A stretch of DNA of 60,806 nucleotides from Oscillospiraceae bacterium (GCA_029098185.1 JAQXNV010000005.1:1-60806), one strand, 5' to 3'. Counted from the first letter of the stretch, positions 15,015-23,496 are shown. Notes: generated by a model from the letters alone, not told the origin. Program-made: numbers and translations.

Positions 15015-15734
15015 ATGGCACAGACACCAACGCCGCACAATGGCGGCAGAAAAGAGGATGTTGCAAAGATCGTTCTCATGCAGGGCGATCCGCTGCGCAC
15101 CCAGTATACAGCAGAAAAATTTCTGGAGAACCCAAAGCAGTTCACCGGCATCCGGGGGATCGTCGGCTATACCGGCACCTATCGGGGCAAGGAAGTCTCC
15201 GTTATGGGACACGGCATGGGCTGTCCCTCCATTGGCATCTACAGCTATGAGCTGTTCAATTTTTACGATGTCGATACCATTATCCGCACCGGTTCCGCCG
15301 GCTGCATCGCCGACCATCTTTCCCTGCGGAGTATCGTGCTGGCCCAGGGCTGCAGCACCGATTCCAACTATGGCGATCAGTATCAGCTTCCCGGCACCTT
15401 TGCGCCTCTGGCGGACTTCAACGTTTTGATGACCGCTTACGAAACCGCCAAAGAGATGAACATCGACGTAGAGGTCGGCAATGTTGTCACCAGCGATGTT
15501 TTCTATAATGCCAATCCGGAATACAATTTAAAGTGGAAGAATATGGGTATCCTGGCTGTGGAAATGGAAGCGGCGGCCCTTTATATGAACGCTGCCCATG
15601 CCGGTAAGCGGGCGTTGACCATGTGTACGGTGTCGGATAATGTGTTTACTGGCGAAACGATCCCCAACGAGGAGCGGGAGCGAGGCTTAGATAAGATGCT
15701 GACGCTGGCGCTAGAAACCGCCCGCAAGCTGTAA
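15015..15734 (+). CDS. deoD: Purine nucleoside phosphorylase, DeoD type
   Basis: 239 residues from the ATG at 15015 with AAGGAG eight bases upstream; an earlier GTG overlaps that site. Conserved features: VLMQGDPLRTQYTAEKFL (phosphate-binding GDP.R), GYTGTYRGKEVSVMGHGMG, RTGSAGCI, and MEAAALY with downstream TVSDN (the DeoD base-site Asp region). The enzyme is a hexameric cytoplasmic phosphorylase that splits (deoxy)inosine, guanosine and adenosine into base and ribose-1-phosphate. Between two adenosine-derivative deaminases, its natural role here may be to cleave inosine released from S-inosylhomocysteine or deaminated nucleosides. Confidence 0.93.
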   Translation: MAQTPTPHNGGRKEDVAKIVLMQGDPLRTQYTAEKFLENPKQFTGIRGIVGYTGTYRGKEVSVMGHGMGCPSIGIYSYELFNFYDVDTIIRTGSAGCIADHLSLRSIVLAQGCSTDSNYGDQYQLPGTFAPLADFNVLMTAYETAKEMNIDVEVGNVVTSDVFYNANPEYNLKWKNMGILAVEMEAAALYMNAAHAGKRALTMCTVSDNVFTGETIPNEERERGLDKMLTLALETARKL

Positions 15735-15743
15735 GGTGACGCC

Positions 15744-17024
15744 ATGAATACTGTCATACAAAACGGCTTGCTCCTGCTGGAAACAAAAGCGGGCTTTGAA
15801 ACGAAGATGGCGGATCTGTTCCTGCAAGACGACAAGATCGTTGCCATTGGGAAAGGACCGGAGGGTTTTCAGCCGGAGCAGGTGATCGATGCGAAAGAGA
15901 AGCTGGTCATGCCCGGCCTCGTCAATTGCCATACCCATACCTATATGTCGCTGTTCCGAAACTTGGCTGACGACATTGCCTTTGACGATTGGCTGTTCCG
16001 GCGCATCATGCCGCTGGAGGATAAGCTGACGCCGGAGGATGCCTATTGGGGCGCAATGCTTTCTTGCGCAGAGATGCTGAAAACCGGCACAACTACGTTT
16101 TTGGATATGCACATGTTCCAGGGCAAAACGGCCCAGGCCGCTGTGGATACCGGTATGCGCGGCGTCATCTCCCGTGGACTGGTAGGCGAGGGAAATGACG
16201 CAGGCGGCGCCCAACGATTGGCAGAGGCCAGAGCGGAGATGGAGCAGTTTCTGGACTGCCCTAATCTTTCCTTCCGCTTGGGCCCTCATGCCATTTATAC
16301 CTGCGATACCGATTATTTGCAGATCGTGCTGGAAAAAGCGTCGGAATGGAAACTGCCGCTGCACATTCATTTGTCAGAAACGAGGAACGAAGTGGAGCAG
16401 TGCCTTGCAAAACACGGCAAGACGCCGGTTGCCTATTTAAATGATCTGGGCTTTTTTGACCATCCTACAGTAGCGGCCCATTGCGTTCATGTGACAGAGG
16501 ACGACCAGAAGATCTTGGCGGAGAAAGGCGTGTTTGTGGCGCTGAATCCCAAAAGCAACATGAAGCTGGGCAATGGCTTTGCTCCGGTAAAAGCCATGGA
16601 GGATAACGGCGTTGCGCTGTGCCTCGGTACCGATAGCGCCGCCAGCAACAACAGCCTCAATTTGTTCAGCGAGATGAATTTTACCGCCTTGATCCACAAG
16701 GGCACTGGCGAAGATGCCCAGGCAGTCAGCGGTCAAGATGTGCTGCGTATGGCGACTTCCGGCGGTGCTAGAGCGCTGGGATTAAACTGCGGCAAGATCG
16801 AAGTTGGCTATCTGGCAGATCTGGTGTTGCTGGATCTCAACCGGCCCCAGTTCTGCCCCCGCCACAACCTGCCGGCAGCGCTGACGTATTCCGCTAACGG
16901 TTCAGAAGTAGATACCGTCCTGGTGGGCGGATGCGTTGTCGTAGAGCAGGGCAGATTGACCATGGTAGACGAAACAGAACTTTACCGCAAAGCACAGGAA
17001 GCGCTGGAGCGGGTACAACGATAG
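15744..17024 (+). CDS. mtaD: 5'-methylthioadenosine/S-adenosylhomocysteine deaminase family amidohydrolase (second copy)
   Basis: 426 residues, start 9 bp after the phosphorylase stop. Metal and active-site motifs: NCHTHTYMSLFRNLADD (~60), FLDMHMFQG, LGPHAIYTCD (~175), LHIHLSETRNEVEQ (~200), AAHCVHVTEDD (~240) and GTDSAASNNSLNLFSEM (~295). It is closer to the classic MtaD pattern (HTHTYMSLFR) than the first copy and differs from it throughout, so this is not a recent duplication. Likely reaction: deamination of SAH, MTA or 5'-deoxyadenosine to the inosine form. The AhcY homologue follows 11 bp downstream. Confidence 0.9.
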   Translation: MNTVIQNGLLLLETKAGFETKMADLFLQDDKIVAIGKGPEGFQPEQVIDAKEKLVMPGLVNCHTHTYMSLFRNLADDIAFDDWLFRRIMPLEDKLTPEDAYWGAMLSCAEMLKTGTTTFLDMHMFQGKTAQAAVDTGMRGVISRGLVGEGNDAGGAQRLAEARAEMEQFLDCPNLSFRLGPHAIYTCDTDYLQIVLEKASEWKLPLHIHLSETRNEVEQCLAKHGKTPVAYLNDLGFFDHPTVAAHCVHVTEDDQKILAEKGVFVALNPKSNMKLGNGFAPVKAMEDNGVALCLGTDSAASNNSLNLFSEMNFTALIHKGTGEDAQAVSGQDVLRMATSGGARALGLNCGKIEVGYLADLVLLDLNRPQFCPRHNLPAALTYSANGSEVDTVLVGGCVVVEQGRLTMVDETELYRKAQEALERVQR

Positions 17025-17035
17025 GAGGAAGCACA

Positions 17036-18283
17036 ATGAGCAGTGCAATTCGAGACATCAATTTATGGGAGAGCGGCCAGCGGAAGATCGAGTGGGTAAA
17101 GCAGAACATGGATCTGCTGCGCAATCTGGAAGAAGAATTTTCTGCCGAACAGCCCTTTCGGGGACTGAAGATCGCCCTCTCCATTCATCTGGAAGCAAAG
17201 ACTGCCTACCTGTGTAAGGTATTGGCCGCCGGCGGCGCGGAAATGTATATTACCGGCAGCAATCCGTTGTCCACCCAGGACGACGTTGCCGCATCACTGG
17301 TCCACGACGGCCTGAATGTTTACGCCTGGTACAATGCTACCGATGAAGAGTACAAGGCCCATATCCGGCAGGTCATCGAGGCCGGCCCTAATTTGATCAT
17401 TGACGATGGGGGCGATCTGGTCAACCTCATTCACAACGAGTATCCGGAGAAGATCCCGGATGTGATCGGCGGCTGTGAGGAAACAACGACGGGTATCCTG
17501 CGGCTGATTGCCATGGATAAAGCCGGGGAGCTGAAATTCCCCATGATGCTGGTCAATGACGCAGACTGCAAACATTTATTTGATAACCGTTACGGAACAG
17601 GCCAGTCGGTTTGGGATGGCATCAACCGGACAACGAACCTCATCGTTGCCGGAAAGAATGTGGTCGTTGCCGGCTATGGCTGGTGCGGCAAAGGCGTTGC
17701 CATGCGGGCAAAAGGACTGGGCGCTTCTGTGATCATCACGGAGATCGACCCCATCAAGGCCATGGAAGCGGTCATGGATGGCTTTAAAGTGATGCCCATG
17801 GAGGAGGCTGCCAAGATCGGTGATTTCTTCATCACTGTGACGGGCTGCCGAGACGTCATTACAGAAAACGCTTTCCGTGTGATGAAGGACGGCGCGATCA
17901 TGTGCAATGCCGGCCACTTTGACGTAGAGGTAGACGTAAAAACGCTGCAAAAGATCGCTGTGGAGACAAAGCTGGCCCGGAAGAACATTCAGGGTTACAA
18001 GCTGGAAAACGGCAATTGGCTTTATGTTATTGGCGAGGGCCGACTGGTCAATCTTGCGGCTGGCGATGGCCATCCGGCGGAGATCATGGACATGAGCTTT
18101 GCGATTCAGGCGCTCAGTGCCCGGTACCTGGTGAAAAACAAAGACCACCTGACAAAGAAGATCATCCGTGTTCCGCGGGAGATCGACCTGGATGTTGCTT
18201 CTCGGAAGCTGCAATTCTGGGGATTTTCCATCGACAAGCTGACACCGGAGCAGGAAGCATATCTCAACGGCTGGCAGGTTTAA
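17036..18283 (+). CDS. ahcY: S-adenosylhomocysteine hydrolase family protein (possible S-inosylhomocysteine hydrolase)
   Basis: 415 residues from the ATG at 17036, with AGGAGG upstream. Motifs: LSIHLEAKTAYL, ITGSNPLSTQDDVAA, GCEETTTGI, NRYGTGQS and the NAD-binding GYGWCGKG near residue 220, then NAGHFDVE and the C-terminal PEQEAYL. The length matches the short archaeal/clostridial form, which lacks the insertion found in the approximately 470-residue bacterial/plant enzymes. The family splits SAH to adenosine and homocysteine; the archaeal relative characterised in Methanocaldococcus works on S-inosylhomocysteine made by a deaminase. The two deaminases in this operon make that alternative plausible. 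Homocysteine would feed MetH (36.5 kb). Confidence 0.9.
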   Translation: MSSAIRDINLWESGQRKIEWVKQNMDLLRNLEEEFSAEQPFRGLKIALSIHLEAKTAYLCKVLAAGGAEMYITGSNPLSTQDDVAASLVHDGLNVYAWYNATDEEYKAHIRQVIEAGPNLIIDDGGDLVNLIHNEYPEKIPDVIGGCEETTTGILRLIAMDKAGELKFPMMLVNDADCKHLFDNRYGTGQSVWDGINRTTNLIVAGKNVVVAGYGWCGKGVAMRAKGLGASVIITEIDPIKAMEAVMDGFKVMPMEEAAKIGDFFITVTGCRDVITENAFRVMKDGAIMCNAGHFDVEVDVKTLQKIAVETKLARKNIQGYKLENGNWLYVIGEGRLVNLAAGDGHPAEIMDMSFAIQALSARYLVKNKDHLTKKIIRVPREIDLDVASRKLQFWGFSIDKLTPEQEAYLNGWQV

Positions 18284-18339
18284 CCTGTTATGGCAAAAAA
18301 ATCCCGCAATTGTCCATTATAGATAGAGAAAAGGAGACG

Positions 18340-18372
18340 AATTTAGCGCTTTTGCTGAATTTGTCTTTTTTT
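18340..18372 (+). terminator. Terminator of the GNAT-deaminase-AhcY operon
   Basis: Stem AATTTAGC (18340-18347) with GCTGAATT (18354-18361), one G-U pair, followed by TGTCTTTTTTT. Confidence 0.6.
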
Positions 18373-18605
18373 GCTATCATAGTGACAAAAAATACCAATT
18401 TTTTAGTCGATTTAGCTAAAGAAGGATAGGGAAAGTTGGCAAAAGGAGCGAACAAATGGTCTCTTTGTAAAGAATAGATAAACATTCCGAAAATCGATGG
18501 AATTACTTCTGATTTCGCTTTTTCTTTGTCGTGATTTGTGGTATGATGTCGATACATCACCGGCGCCGAATGTGATGAGAATAGGAAGGAATGGAGTGTA
18601 TTGGC

Positions 18606-18776
18606 GTGTTTCGTAAAAGTTTTCCGCAAACGGGAAAATGGGAGCTGATCCTGCGGGAGCAGGCGAAAAAACGGGCAGCACAGCGGGTATCGCTGCTGAC
18701 CGTTGACGCGAATCCGGACCCAGATTATCGTCATCCCCACAATCTGTTGCTGTTGCGCACCAGGGGTACAAGATAA
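18606..18776 (+). CDS. Hypothetical small basic protein
   Basis: An open frame of 56 residues from a GTG at 18606 with GGAG nine bases upstream; an in-frame ATG at 18591 would have AGGAAGG with no spacing. The protein is soluble and Arg/Lys-rich (REQAKKRAAQRVSLLTVDAN...). I do not recognise a family. A TATGAT box at 18541-18546 lies upstream but without a clear -35, and a good terminator follows directly at 18787-18819, which suggests that the region is a separate transcript. It could also be a non-coding RNA with a chance frame. Confidence 0.4.
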   Translation: MFRKSFPQTGKWELILREQAKKRAAQRVSLLTVDANPDPDYRHPHNLLLLRTRGTR

Positions 18777-18786
18777 CAAAACAACG

Positions 18787-18819
18787 GTGTCGAGCTGCTA
18801 GGCGGTTCGGCACTTTTTG
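18787..18819 (+). terminator. Intrinsic terminator
   Basis: Stem GTGTCGA (18787-18793) with TTCGGCAC (18806-18813), then TTTTTG. Confidence 0.6.
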
Positions 18820-18859
18820 TTTTGCGCAGAGCGTTATAAAAGACTGGTGAAATTGTATC

Positions 18860-18888
18860 TTGTGGCATCTTTCGATCTATGGTATGAT
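18860..18888 (+). promoter_or_regulatory. Promoter of the zinc-ribbon membrane protein gene
   Basis: TTGTGG (18860-18865), 17-bp spacer, TATGAT (18883-18888). Confidence 0.6.
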
Positions 18889-18925
18889 AGCAATACGAAA
18901 TTACCAGAGGAAAGAAGGAATCATG

Positions 18926-19723
18926 ATGAAACATTGTCCATCCTGTGGCAGCGCCATGGCAGACGAAACGAAGTTCTGCACAAGATGCGGCTGTCCCATT
19001 GCCGATGTGCCGGCAGACGAGGAAGTCCTGCTGTCTCGGTGCGCCAGATGCGGTTATCAGCCGGAGCGCCGTTGTCGGTTTTGTCCCCATTGCGGTGCGT
19101 CCATGGTCGTCACACAGCCGGGCCACAAGTCCGAAACGACCGGTTCTCCAGCAGGTGAACCTGTTCCGAATCCCCCACAGGGATATTATCCGATGTACAC
19201 CTCCGGACCAGAAATGTTGCTGAAAAATCTGTGCAGTAAGCTGCGGATCAGCGCGATCCTCCTGGTGATCACCGCTGGTCTGCAAGCGCTTGCTGGCCTT
19301 GTTTTCACCGCACTGGGGATCGTCGGCACCGTGCTGTCCAGCACAGAGGCGCATCGGATCCGGTCCAGCGCTTATTCTGCCTCTGTCCGGTATTCGGACG
19401 AGGTGGCCCTTGTATGGGCTGGGGCGATCTTCTGTATTCTTTTGGGATTGTTTTTCATCGGCGTGTCCATTCCCAATTTTGTCTCCTCCATCAAGAATTT
19501 TGCGTATATCAAGAAGATCCGCCAGTGTCCGGTGGGGATCGTTGCCCATTTTCGTCCTGTAGGGAAAACCGTAGCTTTGTTGGTTGTCAACATTCTGTGC
19601 AGCGGCTTAACAGGCATCATCGGCTCGATTTTCGCCTTGTTGGCCCGTAACGACGTGGAGCGTTATGCCGCCCAGTTCCTGGAAATGGAGCGCCAGAGCA
19701 CCGGCGAGACGGAATCCATTTAA
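18926..19723 (+). CDS. Zinc-ribbon membrane protein of unknown function
   Basis: 265 residues from the second of two adjacent ATGs (18923 and 18926), with AAGGA six bases before the second. The N-terminus has a double zinc ribbon (CPSCGS...CTRCG and CARCG...CPHCGA, residues 4-60), then a Pro/Gly-rich linker (to about 95). After that come three to four hydrophobic segments: about 110-135, 170-195 and 220-250. Proteins of this plan are common in Clostridia and are mostly uncharacterised. The ribbon would face the cytoplasm. It is monocistronic, with its own promoter and terminator. Confidence 0.75.
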   Translation: MKHCPSCGSAMADETKFCTRCGCPIADVPADEEVLLSRCARCGYQPERRCRFCPHCGASMVVTQPGHKSETTGSPAGEPVPNPPQGYYPMYTSGPEMLLKNLCSKLRISAILLVITAGLQALAGLVFTALGIVGTVLSSTEAHRIRSSAYSASVRYSDEVALVWAGAIFCILLGLFFIGVSIPNFVSSIKNFAYIKKIRQCPVGIVAHFRPVGKTVALLVVNILCSGLTGIIGSIFALLARNDVERYAAQFLEMERQSTGETESI

Positions 19724-19737
19724 ATCATCTGCAAAAA

Positions 19738-19770
19738 GAGATCCCGCAGGATTTGCCTGCGGGATTTTCC
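19738..19770. terminator. Intrinsic terminator between convergent genes
   Basis: Perfect 10-bp stem ATCCCGCAGG/CCTGCGGGAT (19741-19750 and 19756-19765) with a T-run on + and CTCTTTTT on -. Confidence 0.85.
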
Positions 19771-19774
19771 GTGG

Positions 19775-20281
19775 TTAAGATTCGAGATGCTTGCCGTAGG
19801 GCACCTGATTGCCCAGGTACTTGGACTTGCCGAAACCGAGGATCAGCATGAAGATGAAGTTGAAGAAGTAGATGCCTAGGCCAAAGGCGACGCCGTGGCC
19901 GAAAGCGTAGGAGATCTTCTGGGTGAGCCGAACCTCAATGATGATGTACCAGATGCAGAGGATGACGGCGACGATGCCCAGGATGATTTCCCAGACGACG
20001 CCCTGGATGTTGATGAAGTACTCAAACTGGAATATCCACAATACGAGGTCGCAGACCAGATACTCCCAGTAGCGTTTTACGCTGTAGCAGCGGGAGAACA
20101 GGATGTACTCGCCGTAGAAGGGGATGATGCACTTCCAGCCAGGCTCGCCCATTTTGCGAAAGACCTTCCACCAGGAGATGATCTGCAGGATCCAGATAGC
20201 CGCCGCAACGGACAGGCCGGTGATGATGACTGCCCAAGGCTGTCCCGCAAATTCCGGAAAAATTTTTTCAATGATGTACAT
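19775..20281 (-). CDS. DUF5684 family membrane protein
   Basis: 168 residues from the ATG at 20281, with GAGGAGG six bases upstream. The motif SWWKVFRKMGEPGWKCIIPFY near residues 35-55 is the DUF5684 hallmark (pattern WWkvF.KaGepGWk.IIPfYN). Four hydrophobic segments surround it. Proteins of this family are small membrane proteins of unknown function, sometimes associated with signal peptidase genes; here no such neighbour is present. Monocistronic. Confidence 0.8.
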   Translation of the reverse strand: MYIIEKIFPEFAGQPWAVIITGLSVAAAIWILQIISWWKVFRKMGEPGWKCIIPFYGEYILFSRCYSVKRYWEYLVCDLVLWIFQFEYFINIQGVVWEIILGIVAVILCIWYIIIEVRLTQKISYAFGHGVAFGLGIYFFNFIFMLILGFGKSKYLGNQVPYGKHLES

Positions 20282-20393
20282 AAAAAGCCTCCTCAAATGT
20301 TTTTGCTTTGTTGCTGCTTCCATTATCGCAAACGGAGTGCAACAAAAGCGCAACAAAAACGGAGGAATTTGAAAACTTTTCAAAAAATTTGCA

Positions 20394-20438
20394 AAGAAAA
20401 ACGGATCGCGGCGGGAAACCCAGTGCACGATCCGTTTT
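20394..20438 (-). terminator. Terminator of the two small hypothetical genes
   Basis: Minus-strand stem AAAACGGATCG (20438-20428) with CGATCCGTTT (20408-20399), then TTCTTTG. Confidence 0.75.
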
Positions 20439-20458
20439 CCATACAGTTCGATGATCGA

Positions 20459-20632
20459 TCAGGGACGATTCGGCAGTGATTCCACGAAAGCTCGCATTTC
20501 TTCCTTCGATTGGATCTGATGCAACTGTTCCAAAATGGATTGCTGCTCAGGTTTTGTGAGCCTTGCGAAATACGCCATGGAATCGGGATGCTGAGCCAGG
20601 GACATGGCAAAGCCTAAGGGAAGGTCATCCAT
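20459..20632 (-). CDS. Hypothetical small protein
   Basis: 57 residues from the ATG at 20632 with GGAGG eight bases upstream. The sequence MDDLPLGFAMSLAQHPDSMA ... LTKPEQQSILEQLHQIQSKEEMRAFVESL follows a pattern seen in small Clostridia proteins, where a conserved MDLPxGFGMALAQN start and a helical SKEEMRxxVxxL end are typical; the end recalls the C-terminal segment of YdeI-like proteins. No function is known to me. Its start overlaps the upstream small gene by 8 bp, so expression is coupled. Confidence 0.65.
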   Translation of the reverse strand: MDDLPLGFAMSLAQHPDSMAYFARLTKPEQQSILEQLHQIQSKEEMRAFVESLPNRP

Positions 20633-20813
20633 GGATGTCACCTCCTCCTTCCTGGAACCGGTCCACGGCAGATTGGAGATCGCGCATGGTGTGGATGTCA
20701 ACGGTTTCCAGTTTGCGCTTCACTTCCGGCGGGAGACTGACGTAATATTCGTAGCTGCTCAGATCTTCCTCGATGAGTGCGTCTAAATTCAAATGGTAGC
20801 TGTCTGACGACAT
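20625..20813 (-). CDS. Hypothetical small acidic protein
   Basis: 62 residues from the ATG at 20813, with AGGAGG seven bases upstream. Acidic and helical (LDALIEEDLSSYEYYVSLPPEVKRKLETVDIHTMRDLQSAVDRF), with no membrane segment. The stop codon lies inside the start of the next gene (ATGGATGA overlap), so the two small proteins are probably made together and may interact. I recognise no family. Confidence 0.65.
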   Translation of the reverse strand: MSSDSYHLNLDALIEEDLSSYEYYVSLPPEVKRKLETVDIHTMRDLQSAVDRFQEGGGDIHG

Positions 20814-20883
20814 GATCTCACCTCCTTGCCCATAGTGTGGAGCAGGGACGACGAAATACGACCGGAAAATTTTATGGGATCTC

Positions 20884-20912
20884 TTGAATTTATTGATTTA
20901 AAGTGCTATCAT
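20884..20912 (+). promoter_or_regulatory. Promoter of the DUF554 gene
   Basis: TTGAAT (20884-20889), 17-bp spacer, TATCAT (20907-20912). Confidence 0.65.
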
Positions 20913-20951
20913 AAAAAAGAATCAACAGGGAAGAAACGGAGCGTGAACTAG

Positions 20952-21665
20952 ATGCCGGTCGGAATTTTGGTCAATGCCAGTTGTATTTTGGTAGGCGGCC
21001 TCATTGGCGGCGCTGTCGGTCATCATATCCCGGAGCAGATCCGAAAATCAATGATGCTTGTTTTCGGCATTGCGGCCATGGGATTAGCCATTACGCTGGT
21101 GATGAAATATCATAGCATTCCCGTCGTGGTGTTATCTTTGCTGATCGGCACCATCATCGGGGAATTTCTCAATTTGGAAAAACGGATCGGTTCCCTGTGC
21201 GACCTGCTTCGGCGAAAGCTGACCAAAACGAATGCGGAAACAGGTGCTCAGCAGGACAACTTTATGGACCGCTTTTTGGCGGTGCTGGCCCTGTTCTGCT
21301 TTAGCGGCACCGGTATTTTCGGTTCCCTCAATGAGGGCATGACCGGAGACCCGACGGTAATGATCACAAAAGGCATCCTGGATTTTTTCACGGCGTTGAT
21401 CTTTGCTGCGTCCCTGGGGTATTTGGTGGCGTTTATTTCGTTTCCCCAGTGTGCCATTTTCTGCGGTCTGTTTTTCTGCGCGTCCTTTATCATTCCCTTG
21501 ACAACGCCGGAAATGCTGGGGGATTTTTCTGCTGTCGGCGGGCTGACCACGTTGGCGGTGGGGCTGCGTATTGCGGAGATCAAGCCGTTTAAGGTGCTCA
21601 ATATGCTGCCGTCATTTGTCATAGCGCTGCCCCTGTCAGCATTATGGACGTTGATCTTCCCGTAA
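20952..21665 (+). CDS. DUF554 family membrane protein
   Basis: 237 residues, six to seven hydrophobic segments. The N-terminus MPVGILVNASCILVGGLIGG and the segment LLIGTIIGEFLNLEKRI are typical of DUF554 (YqgA-like) membrane proteins, as are FSGTGIFGSLNEGMTGD and the following helices. The family is proposed to be transporter-like, but its substrate is not established. GGAG lies ten bases before the start. It is monocistronic, with a promoter at 20884 and a terminator downstream. Confidence 0.88.
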   Translation: MPVGILVNASCILVGGLIGGAVGHHIPEQIRKSMMLVFGIAAMGLAITLVMKYHSIPVVVLSLLIGTIIGEFLNLEKRIGSLCDLLRRKLTKTNAETGAQQDNFMDRFLAVLALFCFSGTGIFGSLNEGMTGDPTVMITKGILDFFTALIFAASLGYLVAFISFPQCAIFCGLFFCASFIIPLTTPEMLGDFSAVGGLTTLAVGLRIAEIKPFKVLNMLPSFVIALPLSALWTLIFP

Positions 21666-21682
21666 AAGACCTGTAACAAAAA

Positions 21683-21730
21683 TAAAAACCGCTGTCGGCT
21701 CTGTTCTAGCGCCGATAGCGGTTTTGTTTT
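21683..21730. terminator. Intrinsic terminator between convergent genes
   Basis: Long stem AAAACCGCTGTCGGC (21685-21699) with GCCGATAGCGGTTTT (21711-21725), with flanking A and T runs. Confidence 0.85.
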
Positions 21731-21755
21731 GCCATTTTCAATGGATTAGATGAAT

Positions 21756-22184
21756 TTAGATGGTGCCCAGCTCTTCCTGAGCAATGACCCGAATACCGTT
21801 TTGCGCCAGCACCTTAGCGCCTGTTTCATTATCGTCCAGCCGCAGGATGACATAAGCCAAATGCTCCTGATTGGTGAAGGCATAGAGATATTCCACGCTG
21901 AGATGATGGTCCCGCAGCAACTCCATAGCTTGCCCCAAAGCGCTGGGCTTATCAGAGATGCCGATGGCCACCACTTTTGTCAGCGATGCGGTAAACCCGG
22001 CGTCACGGACCTTTTCCAGCGCCAGCTCCGGCTTATCGACGATGATGCGAAGGATGCCGTAGTCGATGGTATCAGAAGCGGACATTGCCCGGATGTTGAT
22101 GTCGCCGTCGCCCAGTGCCTTTGTCACGGCAGACAGACGGCCTGTTTTATTTTCCAGAAAAATGGAAAGCTGTTGAATCTCCAT
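21756..22184 (-). CDS. Double ACT-domain protein
   Basis: 142 residues made of two ACT repeats: IQQLSIFLENKTGRLSAVTKAL (1-70) and LTKVVAIGISDKPSALGQAMELL (70-140). GGGAGG upstream of the ATG overlaps the end of the preceding ligase gene, the stop and start being 1 bp apart. Tandem ACT proteins of this size are regularly found next to phenylacetate-CoA ligase genes in anaerobes and are thought to sense an aromatic or branched amino acid. The ligand is not predictable here. Confidence 0.9.
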   Translation of the reverse strand: MEIQQLSIFLENKTGRLSAVTKALGDGDINIRAMSASDTIDYGILRIIVDKPELALEKVRDAGFTASLTKVVAIGISDKPSALGQAMELLRDHHLSVEYLYAFTNQEHLAYVILRLDDNETGAKVLAQNGIRVIAQEELGTI

Positions 22185-22185
22185 A

Positions 22186-23496
22186 TTAAATGATCCTCCC
22201 GTTATTGCGCAAGTCGATGATGCGCTTTGCCTTGCCGGCAGTGCGCTCGATGGATTGATATTCTAAGAGGGAAATTTTGCAGTTGATGCCCAGTACGGTC
22301 TGGAGCTTGTGATGGATCGTTTTTTTCAGGTCCTCCAGTTCGCTGAAGCGGTCCAGCAGGGAAGAGTCTGCCAGTTCCACCCGGACTTCCAACGTGTCGA
22401 GAACGCCGTTGGTGTCGACGACCAGTTGATAGTGAGGCGCGATCTGTGGGATCGTCATGATGACGCTTTCGATCTGGGACGGGAACACGTTGACGCCGCG
22501 GATCTTCAGCATATCGTCGGTGCGGCCCTTGATCTTGTCCATGCGGCAGTGGGTGCGGCCGCATTCGCACGGCTCGTAGTTCAGGCGGGAAATATCCTTT
22601 GTCCGGTAGCGCAGGATCGGGATGCCCCGCTTGGACAGCGTTGTGATGACCAGTTCACCGGTCTCGCCGTGGGGCAGTACCTGACCGGTCTTTGTGTCGA
22701 TGATCTCCGGCAGGAAGTGGTCCTCGGCAATGTGCATTCCCTGGCGCAGTTGGCATTCGCCGGAAACACCGGGGCCGACCAGTTCGCTCATGCCGTAGTT
22801 GTCGGTAGCGAACAGGTGGAGCCGGGCTTCGATCTGATCCCGCATCTCATTGGTGCAGCCCTCAGAGCCGAACAGGCCCAGCCGCAGCTTTAAATCTTCG
22901 GTGTGGATGCCCATGCGCTCGGCCACCTCTCCAATATAGAGGGCGTAGGACGGCGTGCTGACCAGTCCGGTGGTGCCGAAGTCTTTCATCAGCATCACTT
23001 GTTTTTCCGTGTTGCCGCTGGAGGTAGGGATGACTGTGGCGCCGATTTTTTCCAGACCATAGTGCAGTCCCAGTGCGCCGGTAAACAGACCGTAGCCAAA
23101 GGCGATCTGTACGATGTCATCCTCTGTTGCGCCGGCGGCCACGCAGAGACGGGCAACGCAGTCAGACCACATATCCAGGTCCTCACGGGTATAACCCACA
23201 ACGGTCGGCTTGCCGGTGGTGCCGGAAGAAGCATGGATCCGGACGATGTCCTTCATGGGCGCGGCAAACAGGCCGAAAGGATAGTTGTCCCGGATGTCGT
23301 CCTTAGTGGTGAACGGGATGTACTGGATGTCTGACAGCACCTTGATCTTGTCCGGCGTCACACCGGCTTCTGTCAGGCGCTTGTGATAAAACGGTACATT
23401 GTCATAGCAGTATTTGACCAGCGCTTTCAGTTTATTCAGTTGCAGCGCCTCGATCTCACTTCGCGGAGCGGTTTCGATTTCCTTTTGAAAAAACAT
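22186..23496 (-). CDS. paaK: Phenylacetate--CoA ligase family protein
   Basis: 436 residues. AMP-forming motif HASSGTTGKPTVVGYT near residue 90, KIGATVIPTSSGNT, FGSEG, a Tyr-Gly motif (DNYGMSELVGPG) and the C-terminal KGRTDDMLKIRGVNVFPSQ loop define the PaaK group of adenylate-forming enzymes. In anaerobes the neighbours are often indolepyruvate ferredoxin oxidoreductase genes, where the ligase recycles aryl-acetyl-CoA; these are absent here, but the ACT-domain partner is present. Substrate likely an aryl acetate. A promoter-like TACAAT and a hairpin lie in the leader. Confidence 0.88.
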   Translation of the reverse strand: MFFQKEIETAPRSEIEALQLNKLKALVKYCYDNVPFYHKRLTEAGVTPDKIKVLSDIQYIPFTTKDDIRDNYPFGLFAAPMKDIVRIHASSGTTGKPTVVGYTREDLDMWSDCVARLCVAAGATEDDIVQIAFGYGLFTGALGLHYGLEKIGATVIPTSSGNTEKQVMLMKDFGTTGLVSTPSYALYIGEVAERMGIHTEDLKLRLGLFGSEGCTNEMRDQIEARLHLFATDNYGMSELVGPGVSGECQLRQGMHIAEDHFLPEIIDTKTGQVLPHGETGELVITTLSKRGIPILRYRTKDISRLNYEPCECGRTHCRMDKIKGRTDDMLKIRGVNVFPSQIESVIMTIPQIAPHYQLVVDTNGVLDTLEVRVELADSSLLDRFSELEDLKKTIHHKLQTVLGINCKISLLEYQSIERTAGKAKRIIDLRNNGRII

